Of a stretch of 64,000 nucleotides of DNA, positions 1-8,505 are shown in pieces. The DNA comes from Acidobacteriota bacterium. GTDB lineage: Bacteria > Acidobacteriota > Terriglobia > Bryobacterales > Bryobacteraceae. Location of the stretch: contig JAFKEE010000044.1 in NCBI GenBank assembly GCA_017307505.1, positions 1 to 64,000 on the forward strand, read 5' to 3'. Every line of letters begins with the position of its first letter. Positions within the stretch are counted from its first letter, which is position 1. The notes beneath the pieces are model-generated. The model ran no database searches. It was given only the letters and a program-made list of their open reading frames with translations, and had not been told where the DNA came from. The position numbers and the translations under genes are program-made.

Positions 1-290
1 GGGGGTCCGCCTTACCACGGGGTTGAGCAGCTTTTAGAATGGGCGCTCCAACCTGCTTAGGGTATGCGCCGGCAATACGCACCTCGCGGAAGCGGGCGGA
101 GTCGGGGGACTCCGCGCGGACCTGGGGGTCCGCCGTCCCACGGGTTGAGCAGCTCTCAGAATGGGGGCTCCAACCTGCTTCGGGTATGCGCCGGCGATAC
201 GCACCTCGCGGAAGCGGGCGGAGTCGGGGGACTCCGCGCGGACCTGGGGGGCCGCCGTCGCAGAGGAATGAGCGGTCTGCGGGGTGCGAA
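1..290. repeat. Tandem ~122-bp repeat, two full copies plus a partial third
   Basis: Copy 1 (1-123) and copy 2 (124-245) differ at only about nine positions including one indel; a third copy starts at 246 and decays within some 40 bases. Each full unit carries a perfect hairpin, GCGGAGTC / GACTCCGC around a GGGG loop (96-115 and 218-237). A second hairpin, GCGGACC / GGTCCGC with loop TGGG (116-133), straddles the copy 1-copy 2 junction. No convincing gene occupies 1-373: reading frames here are short and run straight across the repeats. The array may extend left of the window. It resembles a REP/BIME-like intergenic element; function unknown. Confidence 0.8.
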
Positions 291-317
291 CTCGACTGGA
301 CTTGGGGTGCTAACAAC

Positions 318-351
318 AAAACGCCCCGGGCCGTTGGGCTCGGGGCGTTTT
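318..351 (-). terminator. Intrinsic terminator of the TonB-dependent receptor gene
   Basis: Arms ACGCCCCG (321-328) and CGGGGCGT (341-348) are perfect complements around a 12-base loop and are flanked by an A-run on the left and a T-run on the right, so the element could work in both directions. It starts 22 bases past the receptor stop codon. Confidence 0.8.
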
Positions 352-373
352 TGAACGGGCTTGCTTGCCTGCG

Positions 374-3300
374 TTAGAACATCAGCTTGGCGCCGATCTG
401 CAGGTAGCGCGGGGTGCCGACGTCGTTGATCTGGCCGAAGGACGAGCTGCCCAACTGCGTGTTGAAGCCACCCAGGTTCATGTGGTTCAGAGCGTTGAAG
501 GCTTCCAGACGGAACTGGAGGTTGATCTTCTCGGCGACGCGGACATTCTTCAGAGCGAACGCGCTGAGGTCGATGGAGCCGGGTCCGCGGATGACCCACT
601 TGCCGGAGTTGCCGTAGGTCCAGGAGGCGGGCCGGGCAAAGGCGGAAGTGTTGAAGTACTTGAAGAGCGAACGCTGATTGGGATCGATGTACCAGTCACC
701 GACCACGTTCGGACGGTTGGCCACGTTGCCGGCCACGTTGGTGAGCGTCGGAGCGAACAGGCGGCCGGAGGTGAGGGTCCAGACGCCGGAGACGCTCCAG
801 CCGCCCAGGATGCGGCCGAGGAAGCCCTGCTGGCTCTTGAACCAGGGGGTTTCGTAGGTGTGGCTGATGACGGCGTAGTGGCGGCGGCTCTCTTCGAGTT
901 CCGACTTCTCCGCACGGACGTTCAGGGGATCCTGAGGACCACCGGCGACACCTTCATTGCCGTAGCCCACGATCTTGCCGAGCGTGTAGGAGAAGGCATA
1001 GGTGAGGGCGCCGGTGCGGCGGCGGACCGACATCTGCATCGAGTTGTAGCTGGACGTGGCGGAGGGTTCCACCATGTTCAGCCCGTTGAGGCCGCGATAA
1101 GGCAGGAACTGGCGGAGGTCGACACCTACGTGGGCGGCCTGCTGGTCGGGCGTGAGGAAGTTGAGCGGCCGCTGATAGGAGAGGTGGCGGCCGGAGTTGC
1201 CGACATAGCTGACATCCAACTGCGTTTTGTAAGGCAGCAGGGTCTGGATGCCGAAGCTGTAGTTGTACATGGTCGGCATCTTGTACTCGGCAGGCAGGGC
1301 ACCGGCGTCGATGGGGAAGCGGGTGGTGTTGGCGACACCGCTGCCGGGGTTGTCGGCGTTGCCGTTGGTGACCGTGGGATTCAGCGTCAGCGGAGCGCGG
1401 GCGCCGAGGTACCAGCCGGAGTAAGCGATGCCGGTGACGCCCTGGAAGATGCCGGCGCCGGTGCGGATGGCCAGTTTGCCGTTGCCGAAGACGTCCCAGG
1501 CCAGGCTGAAGCGGGGCTGGAAGTTGGTCTTGCGGAGGGGCTGGAACTTATCCGGAATCCCACGGAAGAGGGCAGTGATGGTGGGGTCGCCGTACTGCGG
1601 GATGCGGCCCTTGGCGGCGTCGGGGAAGCCGGAACCAGGCAGAACCAGACCGTTGTAGGGGTCGCCCGTGCCGTTCACGATGGAGCCGTTGGACGCCACC
1701 TGCGGGGCCTTGCTGGGGTCGTAGAACTGGGGCATGAATGCCACCAGGTTGTTCAGCTTGGCGCCCCAGGGGGAGATGAACGCGTAGCGGAGACCGAGTT
1801 CCAAAGAGAGGCGGCGGTTGACGCGCCAGCTGTCCTGGACGTAGAACTCGCGGTCAAACGCCTTGTACACGGTCTGTACGGCGGGTCCAGTCTCGGAGTA
1901 GGAGTTGAAGTAGCCGAGCAGCGCATTGGCCCAGGCGTTCTTGGTGTCGTTGGGATTCGAGGCGGAAGCGCCGAAGGAGAACGTCCCGTTATCGTTGGGA
2001 TTGTTCACTTCGTTCATGTTCATGTTCTCGAAGTAGAAGCCGGCCTTGATGGTGTGGGCGCCCAGGATCTTGCTGAAGTTCTCGCGCACGATGAAGGTAG
2101 GCGTGTGGGCATAGTTGGCCTGGCCGGAGCCGAGTCCCTGATAGCCGTTGATGCTGATGTTGGGGATGCGGTCGGGGTTGTTGATGGCCAAAAGCGAGGG
2201 GATGCTGAGTCCGTAGGTGGCGCGCTTGCCGCCATTCCCGATGATGTCGAAGCCTTCGCGATAAGCGGAGTAGCCCACGCTGAACTCGTTGATCATGGTG
2301 GAGCTGATGGCCGTATTCAGGCTGGCCACCCAGTTGTCGCCGTAGCGCTTGCGGTGCACCTGGAACAGCGGAATGTTGTTGCCGGTGTTGTCGAAGTAGG
2401 AGGTGAAGTCCTGCGAGCCGGGCAGGGTGCGGACGTTCAACTGCCAGTTGGGCTTGATGTTGTAGTCGACGCGATAGACCATGTCGGTGCTATCGGTGGG
2501 CTGGGCGTTGCTGGCGTAGTAGTTGCCGCCGGGGCCCGCATAGTTCGGATCCGGATAGATCTTCTGCAGCATCTTGCCGAGGCCACTGATGCGGGAAACG
2601 GGGATCACGTTGTTGGGGAACGCCGCGCCGCTGAGCGGATCGATGGGCTTGATGGCGCTGTTGCTGAAGTCGCCGTTGCGCTCCAGGGTGGTGGGCAGGA
2701 TGGACGTCTTCTGATTGAAGCCCGCGGTGTAGCGGCCTTCGAGGCCGGCGAAGAAGAAGAGCTTGTTCTTCTCCTTATTCCACTTGCCGGGAATGTAGAT
2801 GGGTCCGCCGAGGGTGTAGCCGTAGTTGTGGTAACGGATGCGGCCCTTGGAGGCGCAGCCCACGACGTAGGGGCAGGCGGCGAAGCCGTCGGAGAACCAG
2901 AACTCATACAGCGAGAGGTGGTAGTCCTGCATGCCGCGGCGGGTGATGAAGTTGATTTGGGCGCCGGTGGAGCGGCCGTACTCCGCCGCATAGTGGGTGG
3001 TTTCCACCTTCACTTCTTCCACGAAGTCGACGCCGAGGATGTTGTTCTGCTGGACGCCGTCACGGTTGCGGCCGTTGTTGATGCCGTCGACCGCGATGAA
3101 GTTGGTGTCCTTGCGCTGACCGTTCACCTGGAGGCCGCCCATGGAGTAGCTGCCGCCGCGGAAGTCGGTCATGAAGTTGCCATAGCGCGAGATGACGCCC
3201 GGCATGATGCCGAGCATATAAAAGGGATTGCGGCCCGGCAGAGCGAAGTTCTGCAGCTGCTGCATGGTGAGCGTGCGCGAAACTTCGCCGTTGGAGGTCT

Positions 3301-3664
3301 CGACCAGCGGGACGTCGCTGGTAACTTCGACCTTCTCGGAGACCTGGCCCACTTCCATCTGGAGTTTGAGGTTCAGCGCGAGATCCGCGTCGAGCCTGAT
3401 ACCCGTCCGAGTGAGCACCTTGAACCCATTGGCTTCGACCCTAACTTCGTAGTTACCGGCCTGCAGCGTGGGGACAGTGAAGAATCCGTTTTCATTACTC
3501 ACCGTGTCGCGGGTCAAGCCGATGCCTGGCGACGACACAGTCACCTTCGCATTGGGGATGAGGGCTCCTGTGCTATCCAGAACCTCGCCCGAGATCGAGC
3601 CGCGGTTCTGGGCCAAGAGGGACATGCCCAACACGCAAAACAAAGCAAGAAGTCGATGTTGCAT
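374..3664 (-). CDS. TonB-dependent receptor (Oar-like) with carboxypeptidase-regulatory domain
   Basis: Outer-membrane receptor of 1096 residues. After a signal peptide ending near LLAQ, residues ~22-110 form a carboxypeptidase-regulatory-like beta-sandwich (GSISGEVLDSTGALIPNAKV). A plug domain follows (~120-240) and the rest is a beta-barrel ending in an aromatic-terminated strand (IGAKLMF). Proteins of this build are very numerous in Acidobacteriota and are thought to import large ligands such as oligosaccharides. I chose the ATG at 3664 over the one at 3682 because GGGAG lies 5 bases upstream and the signal peptide then starts with MQHRLL. No SusD-like partner is present. The divergent glycosidase gene 3797-5770 suggests a carbohydrate ligand, but that is inference. 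Confidence 0.9.
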   Translation of the reverse strand: MQHRLLALFCVLGMSLLAQNRGSISGEVLDSTGALIPNAKVTVSSPGIGLTRDTVSNENGFFTVPTLQAGNYEVRVEANGFKVLTRTGIRLDADLALNLKLQMEVGQVSEKVEVTSDVPLVETSNGEVSRTLTMQQLQNFALPGRNPFYMLGIMPGVISRYGNFMTDFRGGSYSMGGLQVNGQRKDTNFIAVDGINNGRNRDGVQQNNILGVDFVEEVKVETTHYAAEYGRSTGAQINFITRRGMQDYHLSLYEFWFSDGFAACPYVVGCASKGRIRYHNYGYTLGGPIYIPGKWNKEKNKLFFFAGLEGRYTAGFNQKTSILPTTLERNGDFSNSAIKPIDPLSGAAFPNNVIPVSRISGLGKMLQKIYPDPNYAGPGGNYYASNAQPTDSTDMVYRVDYNIKPNWQLNVRTLPGSQDFTSYFDNTGNNIPLFQVHRKRYGDNWVASLNTAISSTMINEFSVGYSAYREGFDIIGNGGKRATYGLSIPSLLAINNPDRIPNISINGYQGLGSGQANYAHTPTFIVRENFSKILGAHTIKAGFYFENMNMNEVNNPNDNGTFSFGASASNPNDTKNAWANALLGYFNSYSETGPAVQTVYKAFDREFYVQDSWRVNRRLSLELGLRYAFISPWGAKLNNLVAFMPQFYDPSKAPQVASNGSIVNGTGDPYNGLVLPGSGFPDAAKGRIPQYGDPTITALFRGIPDKFQPLRKTNFQPRFSLAWDVFGNGKLAIRTGAGIFQGVTGIAYSGWYLGARAPLTLNPTVTNGNADNPGSGVANTTRFPIDAGALPAEYKMPTMYNYSFGIQTLLPYKTQLDVSYVGNSGRHLSYQRPLNFLTPDQQAAHVGVDLRQFLPYRGLNGLNMVEPSATSSYNSMQMSVRRRTGALTYAFSYTLGKIVGYGNEGVAGGPQDPLNVRAEKSELEESRRHYAVISHTYETPWFKSQQGFLGRILGGWSVSGVWTLTSGRLFAPTLTNVAGNVANRPNVVGDWYIDPNQRSLFKYFNTSAFARPASWTYGNSGKWVIRGPGSIDLSAFALKNVRVAEKINLQFRLEAFNALNHMNLGGFNTQLGSSSFGQINDVGTPRYLQIGAKLMF

Positions 3665-3725
3665 TTGAACTCCCAGACGCATTCGAGATGGAGTGTAGCA
3701 TCAAAGTGAACCGCTTTCCAGTTTT

Positions 3726-3756
3726 TTGAAACGCTCAGACGGTTTTCATCTGTAAT
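3726..3756 (+). promoter_or_regulatory. Possible promoter for the GH127 gene
   Basis: TTGAAA (3726-3731) and TGTAAT (3751-3756) are separated by 19 bases in the 132-bp spacer between the divergent receptor and GH127 genes. The spacing is long, so this is tentative. Confidence 0.3.
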
Positions 3757-3796
3757 TCATGTAGCGTGCCGGTTTTTGTTTTGGTACAACTCAAGC

Positions 3797-5770
3797 ATGA
3801 GAAGTTGCGCGCTGCTGTTTCTCCTTGTTTTTCCTACATTTGGCCAGCCCGCGTGGCGCGAGGAAGGACTGCTGGAATTGTCCCGGAGCCCTCAGGCGAA
3901 GCTGCATCCGGTGCCGGTGCGGGCCGTGCAACTGACCGGCGGTTTCTGGACGGAAAGGCAAAGAATCACGGTCGAGCGGTCGATTCCGACCCTGCTGACG
4001 TTGCTGGAGGAGCACGGCGTGGTGGACAACTTCCGGCGGCTGGGCTCGAAGACGGATTACACGCCGAGAAGGGGCCCGCTGTATACGGATTCCGACCTGT
4101 ACAAATGGATCGAAGGCGCGGCCTGGTCCCTGACGAGCCGGCCGGATCCGAAACTGGAAGCAACCATCGACCGGCTGGTGGACGTGATCCTGGCGGCCCA
4201 GCAGCCGGACGGATACCTGAACACCTATTGGGTGGAGGAACGCGCCGGGCAGCGCTGGCAGCAGCAGACTTCGGGCCATGAGCTTTACTGCCTGGGGCAC
4301 ATGATCCAGGGCGCCATCGCCTACTATCGGGCCACCGGCAAGAGGCGTCTACTTGACGGTTCGATACGGTTTGTCGAGTACTTGCTGAATGATACAGGCC
4401 CGGGCAAGCAACCGCTGCTGACGGGTCACCCGGAACTGGAACTCGCTCTGGCGGAGCTGTACCGGACCACGGGCGAACAGCGGTACCTGAAGCTGGCTGG
4501 CTATCTATTGAGCGGAGTGGAACGGGAGCGGCTGAAGTTGCGGCCTTCGCAACTGGAGTACATGTTCAGCGGTAGCCCCTTCGTGGAGCGGAGTCAGTTT
4601 GAGGGGCACGCGGTGCGTGCGCTCTATGCCGCGACGGGTGCGGCGGACTACTACCTGGAGACCGGAGATCCGGCCTACTGGAAGACGCTGGAAAAGCTCT
4701 GGGCGGACCTGGTGAATACGAAGATGTTCGTGACGGGCGGCGTGGGCTCGAGGGCGTCGGGTGAGTCGTTCGGGGACGCGTACGAACTGCCCAACCGCCA
4801 GGCCTATACGGAGTCGTGCGCGGCGATTGCGGGCTTCCTGTTCAACCAGCGGATGCTGGCGGCGACGGGCGATGCCAAGTATGCGGATGTGATGGAGCGG
4901 GCGCTCTACAACGGGATCAATTCGGGGATGTCGCTGGACGGCACGCTCTACTGTTACAGGAATCCCTTGGCCAGTGGCGGGGAGAAGATCAGAAACCCCT
5001 GGTATGACACCTGTTGCTGTCCGCCGAACCTGCAGCGGACCTTCGCTGCGCTGGGGGGCTATTTCTATTCCACTTCAAAAGATGGACTCTGGGTTCATTT
5101 TTTTGACAACAGTAAACTCGACTGGAAGCTGGAGTCAGGGACGAGGGTGCAAGCCGAGACGAAGACGGGCCAGCCCTGGGCCGGGGATGTGGAGATCACC
5201 GTGAACCCAGCGAAGGCGGAGACGTTTACCCTGTATGTCCGGATTCCGAGCTGGTCGGAGAAGAGTATGATCTCGATCAACGGCAAGCCGTCGGACCTGA
5301 AGGGCGCGCCAAATACTTATGTGGCGTTGCGCCGGGAATGGAAGGCCGGCGACCGGGTCCGGCTCACGCTGGATATGGAGCCGAGGCTGCTGAGGGCGAA
5401 TCCGAGAGTGCCGGAGGACTACGGCAAGGTGGCTGTGCAGCGGGGTCCGCTGGTGTATTGCCTGGAGCAGGAGGATCAGCCGGCGACGTCTGTCTTCGAT
5501 GCGGCGGTCGCGCTGACCGCGGCGCTGGTGCCGGAGCAGAAGCCGGGGCTGCTGGGCGGAATCACGGTGCTGCACCACAAAGGGCTGACTTTCGGGGCGC
5601 CAGCGGCATCGACACCGCTTTACTCGACAAAGGAGTGGCAGGCGAGGAGTCCGGTGGATCTGACGTTTGTTCCCTACTATGTCTTCCACAACCGGGGTCC
5701 GGCGCGGATGCAGGTGTGGGTGCCAGCGTTGGCCGCGCCAGCGATTCCGAAAGCCCAACCGGCGCGTTAG
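3797..5770 (+). CDS. Exported GH127 (DUF1680) beta-L-arabinofuranosidase-like glycosidase
   Basis: A 657-residue glycoside hydrolase with an N-terminal signal peptide (MRSCALLFLLVFPTFGQPA). The GH127 (alpha/alpha)6 barrel fills residues ~40-430 and a C-terminal beta-sandwich follows. Family signatures are intact: Glu339 and Cys341 in TESCA, and Cys406-Cys408 in DTCCCPPNL. In the Bifidobacterium enzyme HypBA1 the equivalent Glu/Cys residues bind zinc and a cysteine is the nucleophile, so this protein should be active. I started at 3797 rather than 3776 because it gives a proper signal peptide; no good ribosome binding site is visible for either. Substrate is probably a beta-L-arabinofuranoside, though GH127 relatives have other specificities. 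Confidence 0.9.
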   Translation: MRSCALLFLLVFPTFGQPAWREEGLLELSRSPQAKLHPVPVRAVQLTGGFWTERQRITVERSIPTLLTLLEEHGVVDNFRRLGSKTDYTPRRGPLYTDSDLYKWIEGAAWSLTSRPDPKLEATIDRLVDVILAAQQPDGYLNTYWVEERAGQRWQQQTSGHELYCLGHMIQGAIAYYRATGKRRLLDGSIRFVEYLLNDTGPGKQPLLTGHPELELALAELYRTTGEQRYLKLAGYLLSGVERERLKLRPSQLEYMFSGSPFVERSQFEGHAVRALYAATGAADYYLETGDPAYWKTLEKLWADLVNTKMFVTGGVGSRASGESFGDAYELPNRQAYTESCAAIAGFLFNQRMLAATGDAKYADVMERALYNGINSGMSLDGTLYCYRNPLASGGEKIRNPWYDTCCCPPNLQRTFAALGGYFYSTSKDGLWVHFFDNSKLDWKLESGTRVQAETKTGQPWAGDVEITVNPAKAETFTLYVRIPSWSEKSMISINGKPSDLKGAPNTYVALRREWKAGDRVRLTLDMEPRLLRANPRVPEDYGKVAVQRGPLVYCLEQEDQPATSVFDAAVALTAALVPEQKPGLLGGITVLHHKGLTFGAPAASTPLYSTKEWQARSPVDLTFVPYYVFHNRGPARMQVWVPALAAPAIPKAQPAR

Positions 5771-5852
5771 CGGGAGGCCGGCAGCGGGTACAGGGAAGGA
5801 TTCCGCCGGCCCGAAGCTGGGCGTGCGCTTGCGGCAGAATCCCACTCCTGTC

Positions 5853-8459
5853 TCAGGGGTTCGCGGGTTTGAGGAGCTGCTCGAGTTGGGCCGGTGTGAG
5901 CTCGACGGCGGGGGCAAAGGCCGGACTGCCCATGTAGTCGAGCAGGGACCGGTAGAGTTGCCGGGCCACGGGGCGGTGATCGAAGTCTGATTCGAGATCG
6001 AGAGAGACGGTGAGGAGTTTGCCCTGCCCTACTCTGGCTTCGACCACGGCGCCCAGACGGTGGTTGCGGTGGTAGTCGTCGATGATCTGAACCACCGGCC
6101 GCAGTGCCAGGGGCTGATTGTCGAGGAGGAACGCCCTGGAATCGTGGGTCAGCTCCCACCATTGCCAGTTGGAGTGTCCTTCGTTGGGGAAGGCTTTCAG
6201 GGCCGCATGAGCGGGGTCGCAAAAGATGCCCATCGTGCCCGGCTGCTTGGGAAACCAGCTCAACGACCAGAAGACCGGCTGAAAGCTCATGGGGATGCCG
6301 CCGGACTTCGCCAGCAGGAGGACCCGGCCGCCGCGATCGAGCGCCTGCCGGGCCGCGTCCAGGGAAGAGGTAACGAGGACACCTGCGGGTTTCGGGGTCT
6401 CCAGCTGTTTTGGGTAGACCCAGAGATCCCAATCGTTCTGGAAGCCGGCGAGCGTAACCGTCAGTTTGAGCCGGGCGGCCTTTTGGACAGCGGCGAGGGG
6501 CACGCGGATTTCGGCGAGGGGCGTGAGTTCTCCCACGGGCGCTTTGACGGCTGGCAGAGTGCCTGTCCCCAGTGATTGGCCGGAGTCGCCGGTGAGAGCC
6601 CAGCGAGCCGCGCCGGCGAGCGGGCGTTTGCCATAGTTGGCAATCTCTGTTCTGGCGGTGAACGTTTCGTCACTGGTCCAGACGAACTTTGAGAAGCGGG
6701 CGAGAGGGACGACGGGACCGGCGAAGTTGTTCATCTGCTGCGGGGTCAGCAGTCCCTTGGAGTCCCAGAAGGAATCGAGCAAGCCGATGAGGGCTTCCCC
6801 CTGGCCGGGAAAGTCCTGCAGCTGCAGCAACTGATAACCGCCGATGGCAGGGGTGCGGAGGACGGACTCGATGTCCTCCTTGTAGAGCTGCCAGGCGAAG
6901 CGGCCGGACGCCTGCTGGAAGGCTTCGGCCTGGTCGAGCATGCCCTGGGCTTCGAGCCGCGCTCGAAACGCCTCCAGGTTGCGAGGCTTCAGCACGCCGG
7001 TGTACTTGGAGATTTCTCGGTAGTCGGGGTAGGTGACCCACTGGCCCAGTTCGTGAGCGACGACAGGGACGCTGATGCCCTCCAGCCGGTTGCCATAGTC
7101 CAGATCGGTGCCGGTGGGCGTTTTCTCCCAGCGGTCGCCATGAATGCGAAGATAGCCGCCTTTGGTGCTCTGGGCGATGAAGAACTCAGAAGTTTCGCCG
7201 GGGACCTTGCGCACGTAATCGGCGGAGAAGGTGAAGAGCCGGCGGGGATCGGCTTGGATGAATTCGCCCACCAGGTTGTCCATGAACTTGAAATCGCCGC
7301 GTAGTTCGTTGCCGAGGCCCATGGCAACGAACGAGGGGTGATTGCCGTATGTGCGGAGGATCCGGAAGCCTTCCTGGCGCATGAAGGAGTCGAGCTTTTC
7401 GTCGAGACCCGCTTTGGCGCTCCAGACGGGGAGTTCGACGTAGAGCAGGAAGCCGGCGCGGTCGGCCGCGGCGAAGGCCGCTTCGGGCGGACACCAGGAG
7501 TGGAAGCGGAAAGAGTTCAGGCCGTGCTCGCGGGCGATGCGGTAGAGGCGGTCCCACGCGGCTTCCGTGGTGGGCGGGTAGCCGGTGAGGGGAAAGATGC
7601 TGCACTCCAGGGTGGCCCGGAGCAAAAGAGGGCGCCCGTTCAGCCGGAACTGTCCGGCCGCGGTCGTGAAATCCCGGATGCCGTAGTTGAGCTGATAGCG
7701 CTGCGTGAGGGAGCCCGCGGTGAGGGTGAGTTCCTGCGATTGCAGGTTGCCTTCGTATTCGTCCCATTTCTTCGCGGTCGGATCGGGCGGCAGCGTGAGC
7801 ACGACTTTGCGCTCGGCATCGAGGCCGGAGACCTTCAGGAAGGTGTTGCCGGCGCGCAGTTCCGCGTCGACGGGGCGTCCGGTCGAGTTGCGCAGAGTCA
7901 CTTCGACGCGGCCCTGCGAGTAGATCTGAGCGTCCTCTATCCAGACTGGTGGCGTAGCGCGCAGCTCGATGCGGCCGATGATGCCGTTCCAGTTGGTTTG
8001 CGTGTGTTCGCCGACGCTGTGCGCGTCGCGGCCAACATCGATCCGGTACGTGTTGTCGACTTCGATGCGGAGCTTGTGAAGGCCGGGCGTGAGCGCCTGC
8101 GAGACGTCGTAGATATGAGGGGTGGAGAGGCTGTTGCGGGTACCGAGGGCCTGCCCGTCGACCTCGAGCGCGGTTTGCCAGTGGGCGCGTTCGAGAAAGA
8201 GTGTGATGTGCTGGCCGCGCCAGGTTTCGGGGATCAGGATGGAGCGCTCGAAATGGACAGCGCCTTCGAAGACGGCGGGCCGGGAGAGCCAGCCCTTCTC
8301 AGGTCCTTCGGTCTTCCTGCCGTAGCCCGCCTGGTCTGTGCTGCCCGGCAGGAACATCCTGCCGCCTTCGAAGGACCATTCGCCGGAGAGGTCGAGGCGG
8401 GAGGACTGACCGGGCAGAAGTCCCGCGGCGAGGAGGAGTACAGGGACAAGGCGGCGCAT
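5853..8459 (-). CDS. Exported GH2-family glycosidase (beta-glucuronidase/galactosidase-like)
   Basis: An 868-residue protein with a signal peptide (MRRLVPVLLLAAGLLPGQS), a jelly-roll sugar-binding domain (~25-180), an immunoglobulin-like domain (~180-280) and a TIM-barrel (~285-600), the usual GH2 order. Residue Glu385 in GLGNEL fits the acid/base and Glu470 in VAHELGQW fits the nucleophile position. The C-terminal ~250 residues are an extra beta-rich region. The MFS sugar porter gene ends 46 bases upstream on the same strand, so the two may be cotranscribed. The exact sugar cannot be told from sequence; glucuronides and galactosides are the common GH2 substrates. It converges with the GH127 gene across 82 bases. 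Confidence 0.82.
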   Translation of the reverse strand: MRRLVPVLLLAAGLLPGQSSRLDLSGEWSFEGGRMFLPGSTDQAGYGRKTEGPEKGWLSRPAVFEGAVHFERSILIPETWRGQHITLFLERAHWQTALEVDGQALGTRNSLSTPHIYDVSQALTPGLHKLRIEVDNTYRIDVGRDAHSVGEHTQTNWNGIIGRIELRATPPVWIEDAQIYSQGRVEVTLRNSTGRPVDAELRAGNTFLKVSGLDAERKVVLTLPPDPTAKKWDEYEGNLQSQELTLTAGSLTQRYQLNYGIRDFTTAAGQFRLNGRPLLLRATLECSIFPLTGYPPTTEAAWDRLYRIAREHGLNSFRFHSWCPPEAAFAAADRAGFLLYVELPVWSAKAGLDEKLDSFMRQEGFRILRTYGNHPSFVAMGLGNELRGDFKFMDNLVGEFIQADPRRLFTFSADYVRKVPGETSEFFIAQSTKGGYLRIHGDRWEKTPTGTDLDYGNRLEGISVPVVAHELGQWVTYPDYREISKYTGVLKPRNLEAFRARLEAQGMLDQAEAFQQASGRFAWQLYKEDIESVLRTPAIGGYQLLQLQDFPGQGEALIGLLDSFWDSKGLLTPQQMNNFAGPVVPLARFSKFVWTSDETFTARTEIANYGKRPLAGAARWALTGDSGQSLGTGTLPAVKAPVGELTPLAEIRVPLAAVQKAARLKLTVTLAGFQNDWDLWVYPKQLETPKPAGVLVTSSLDAARQALDRGGRVLLLAKSGGIPMSFQPVFWSLSWFPKQPGTMGIFCDPAHAALKAFPNEGHSNWQWWELTHDSRAFLLDNQPLALRPVVQIIDDYHRNHRLGAVVEARVGQGKLLTVSLDLESDFDHRPVARQLYRSLLDYMGSPAFAPAVELTPAQLEQLLKPANP

Positions 8460-8505
8460 TCACGGACTACTATATCCGAATCTCTGCCGGTCACTGAACG
8501 CCTGG

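Noticed and set aside
1-377. Small genes across the 5' repeat (plus-strand frames of 96-112 codons)
   Set aside because: They cross the tandem repeat and terminator, differ between copies, and have no ribosome binding site or recognisable domain.
365-3709. Very long open frame on the plus strand (1114 codons) opposite the TonB receptor gene
   Set aside because: Composition is Gly/Val/Ala/Asp-rich without domains, and it is the frame-matched shadow of a well-supported minus-strand gene in high-GC DNA.
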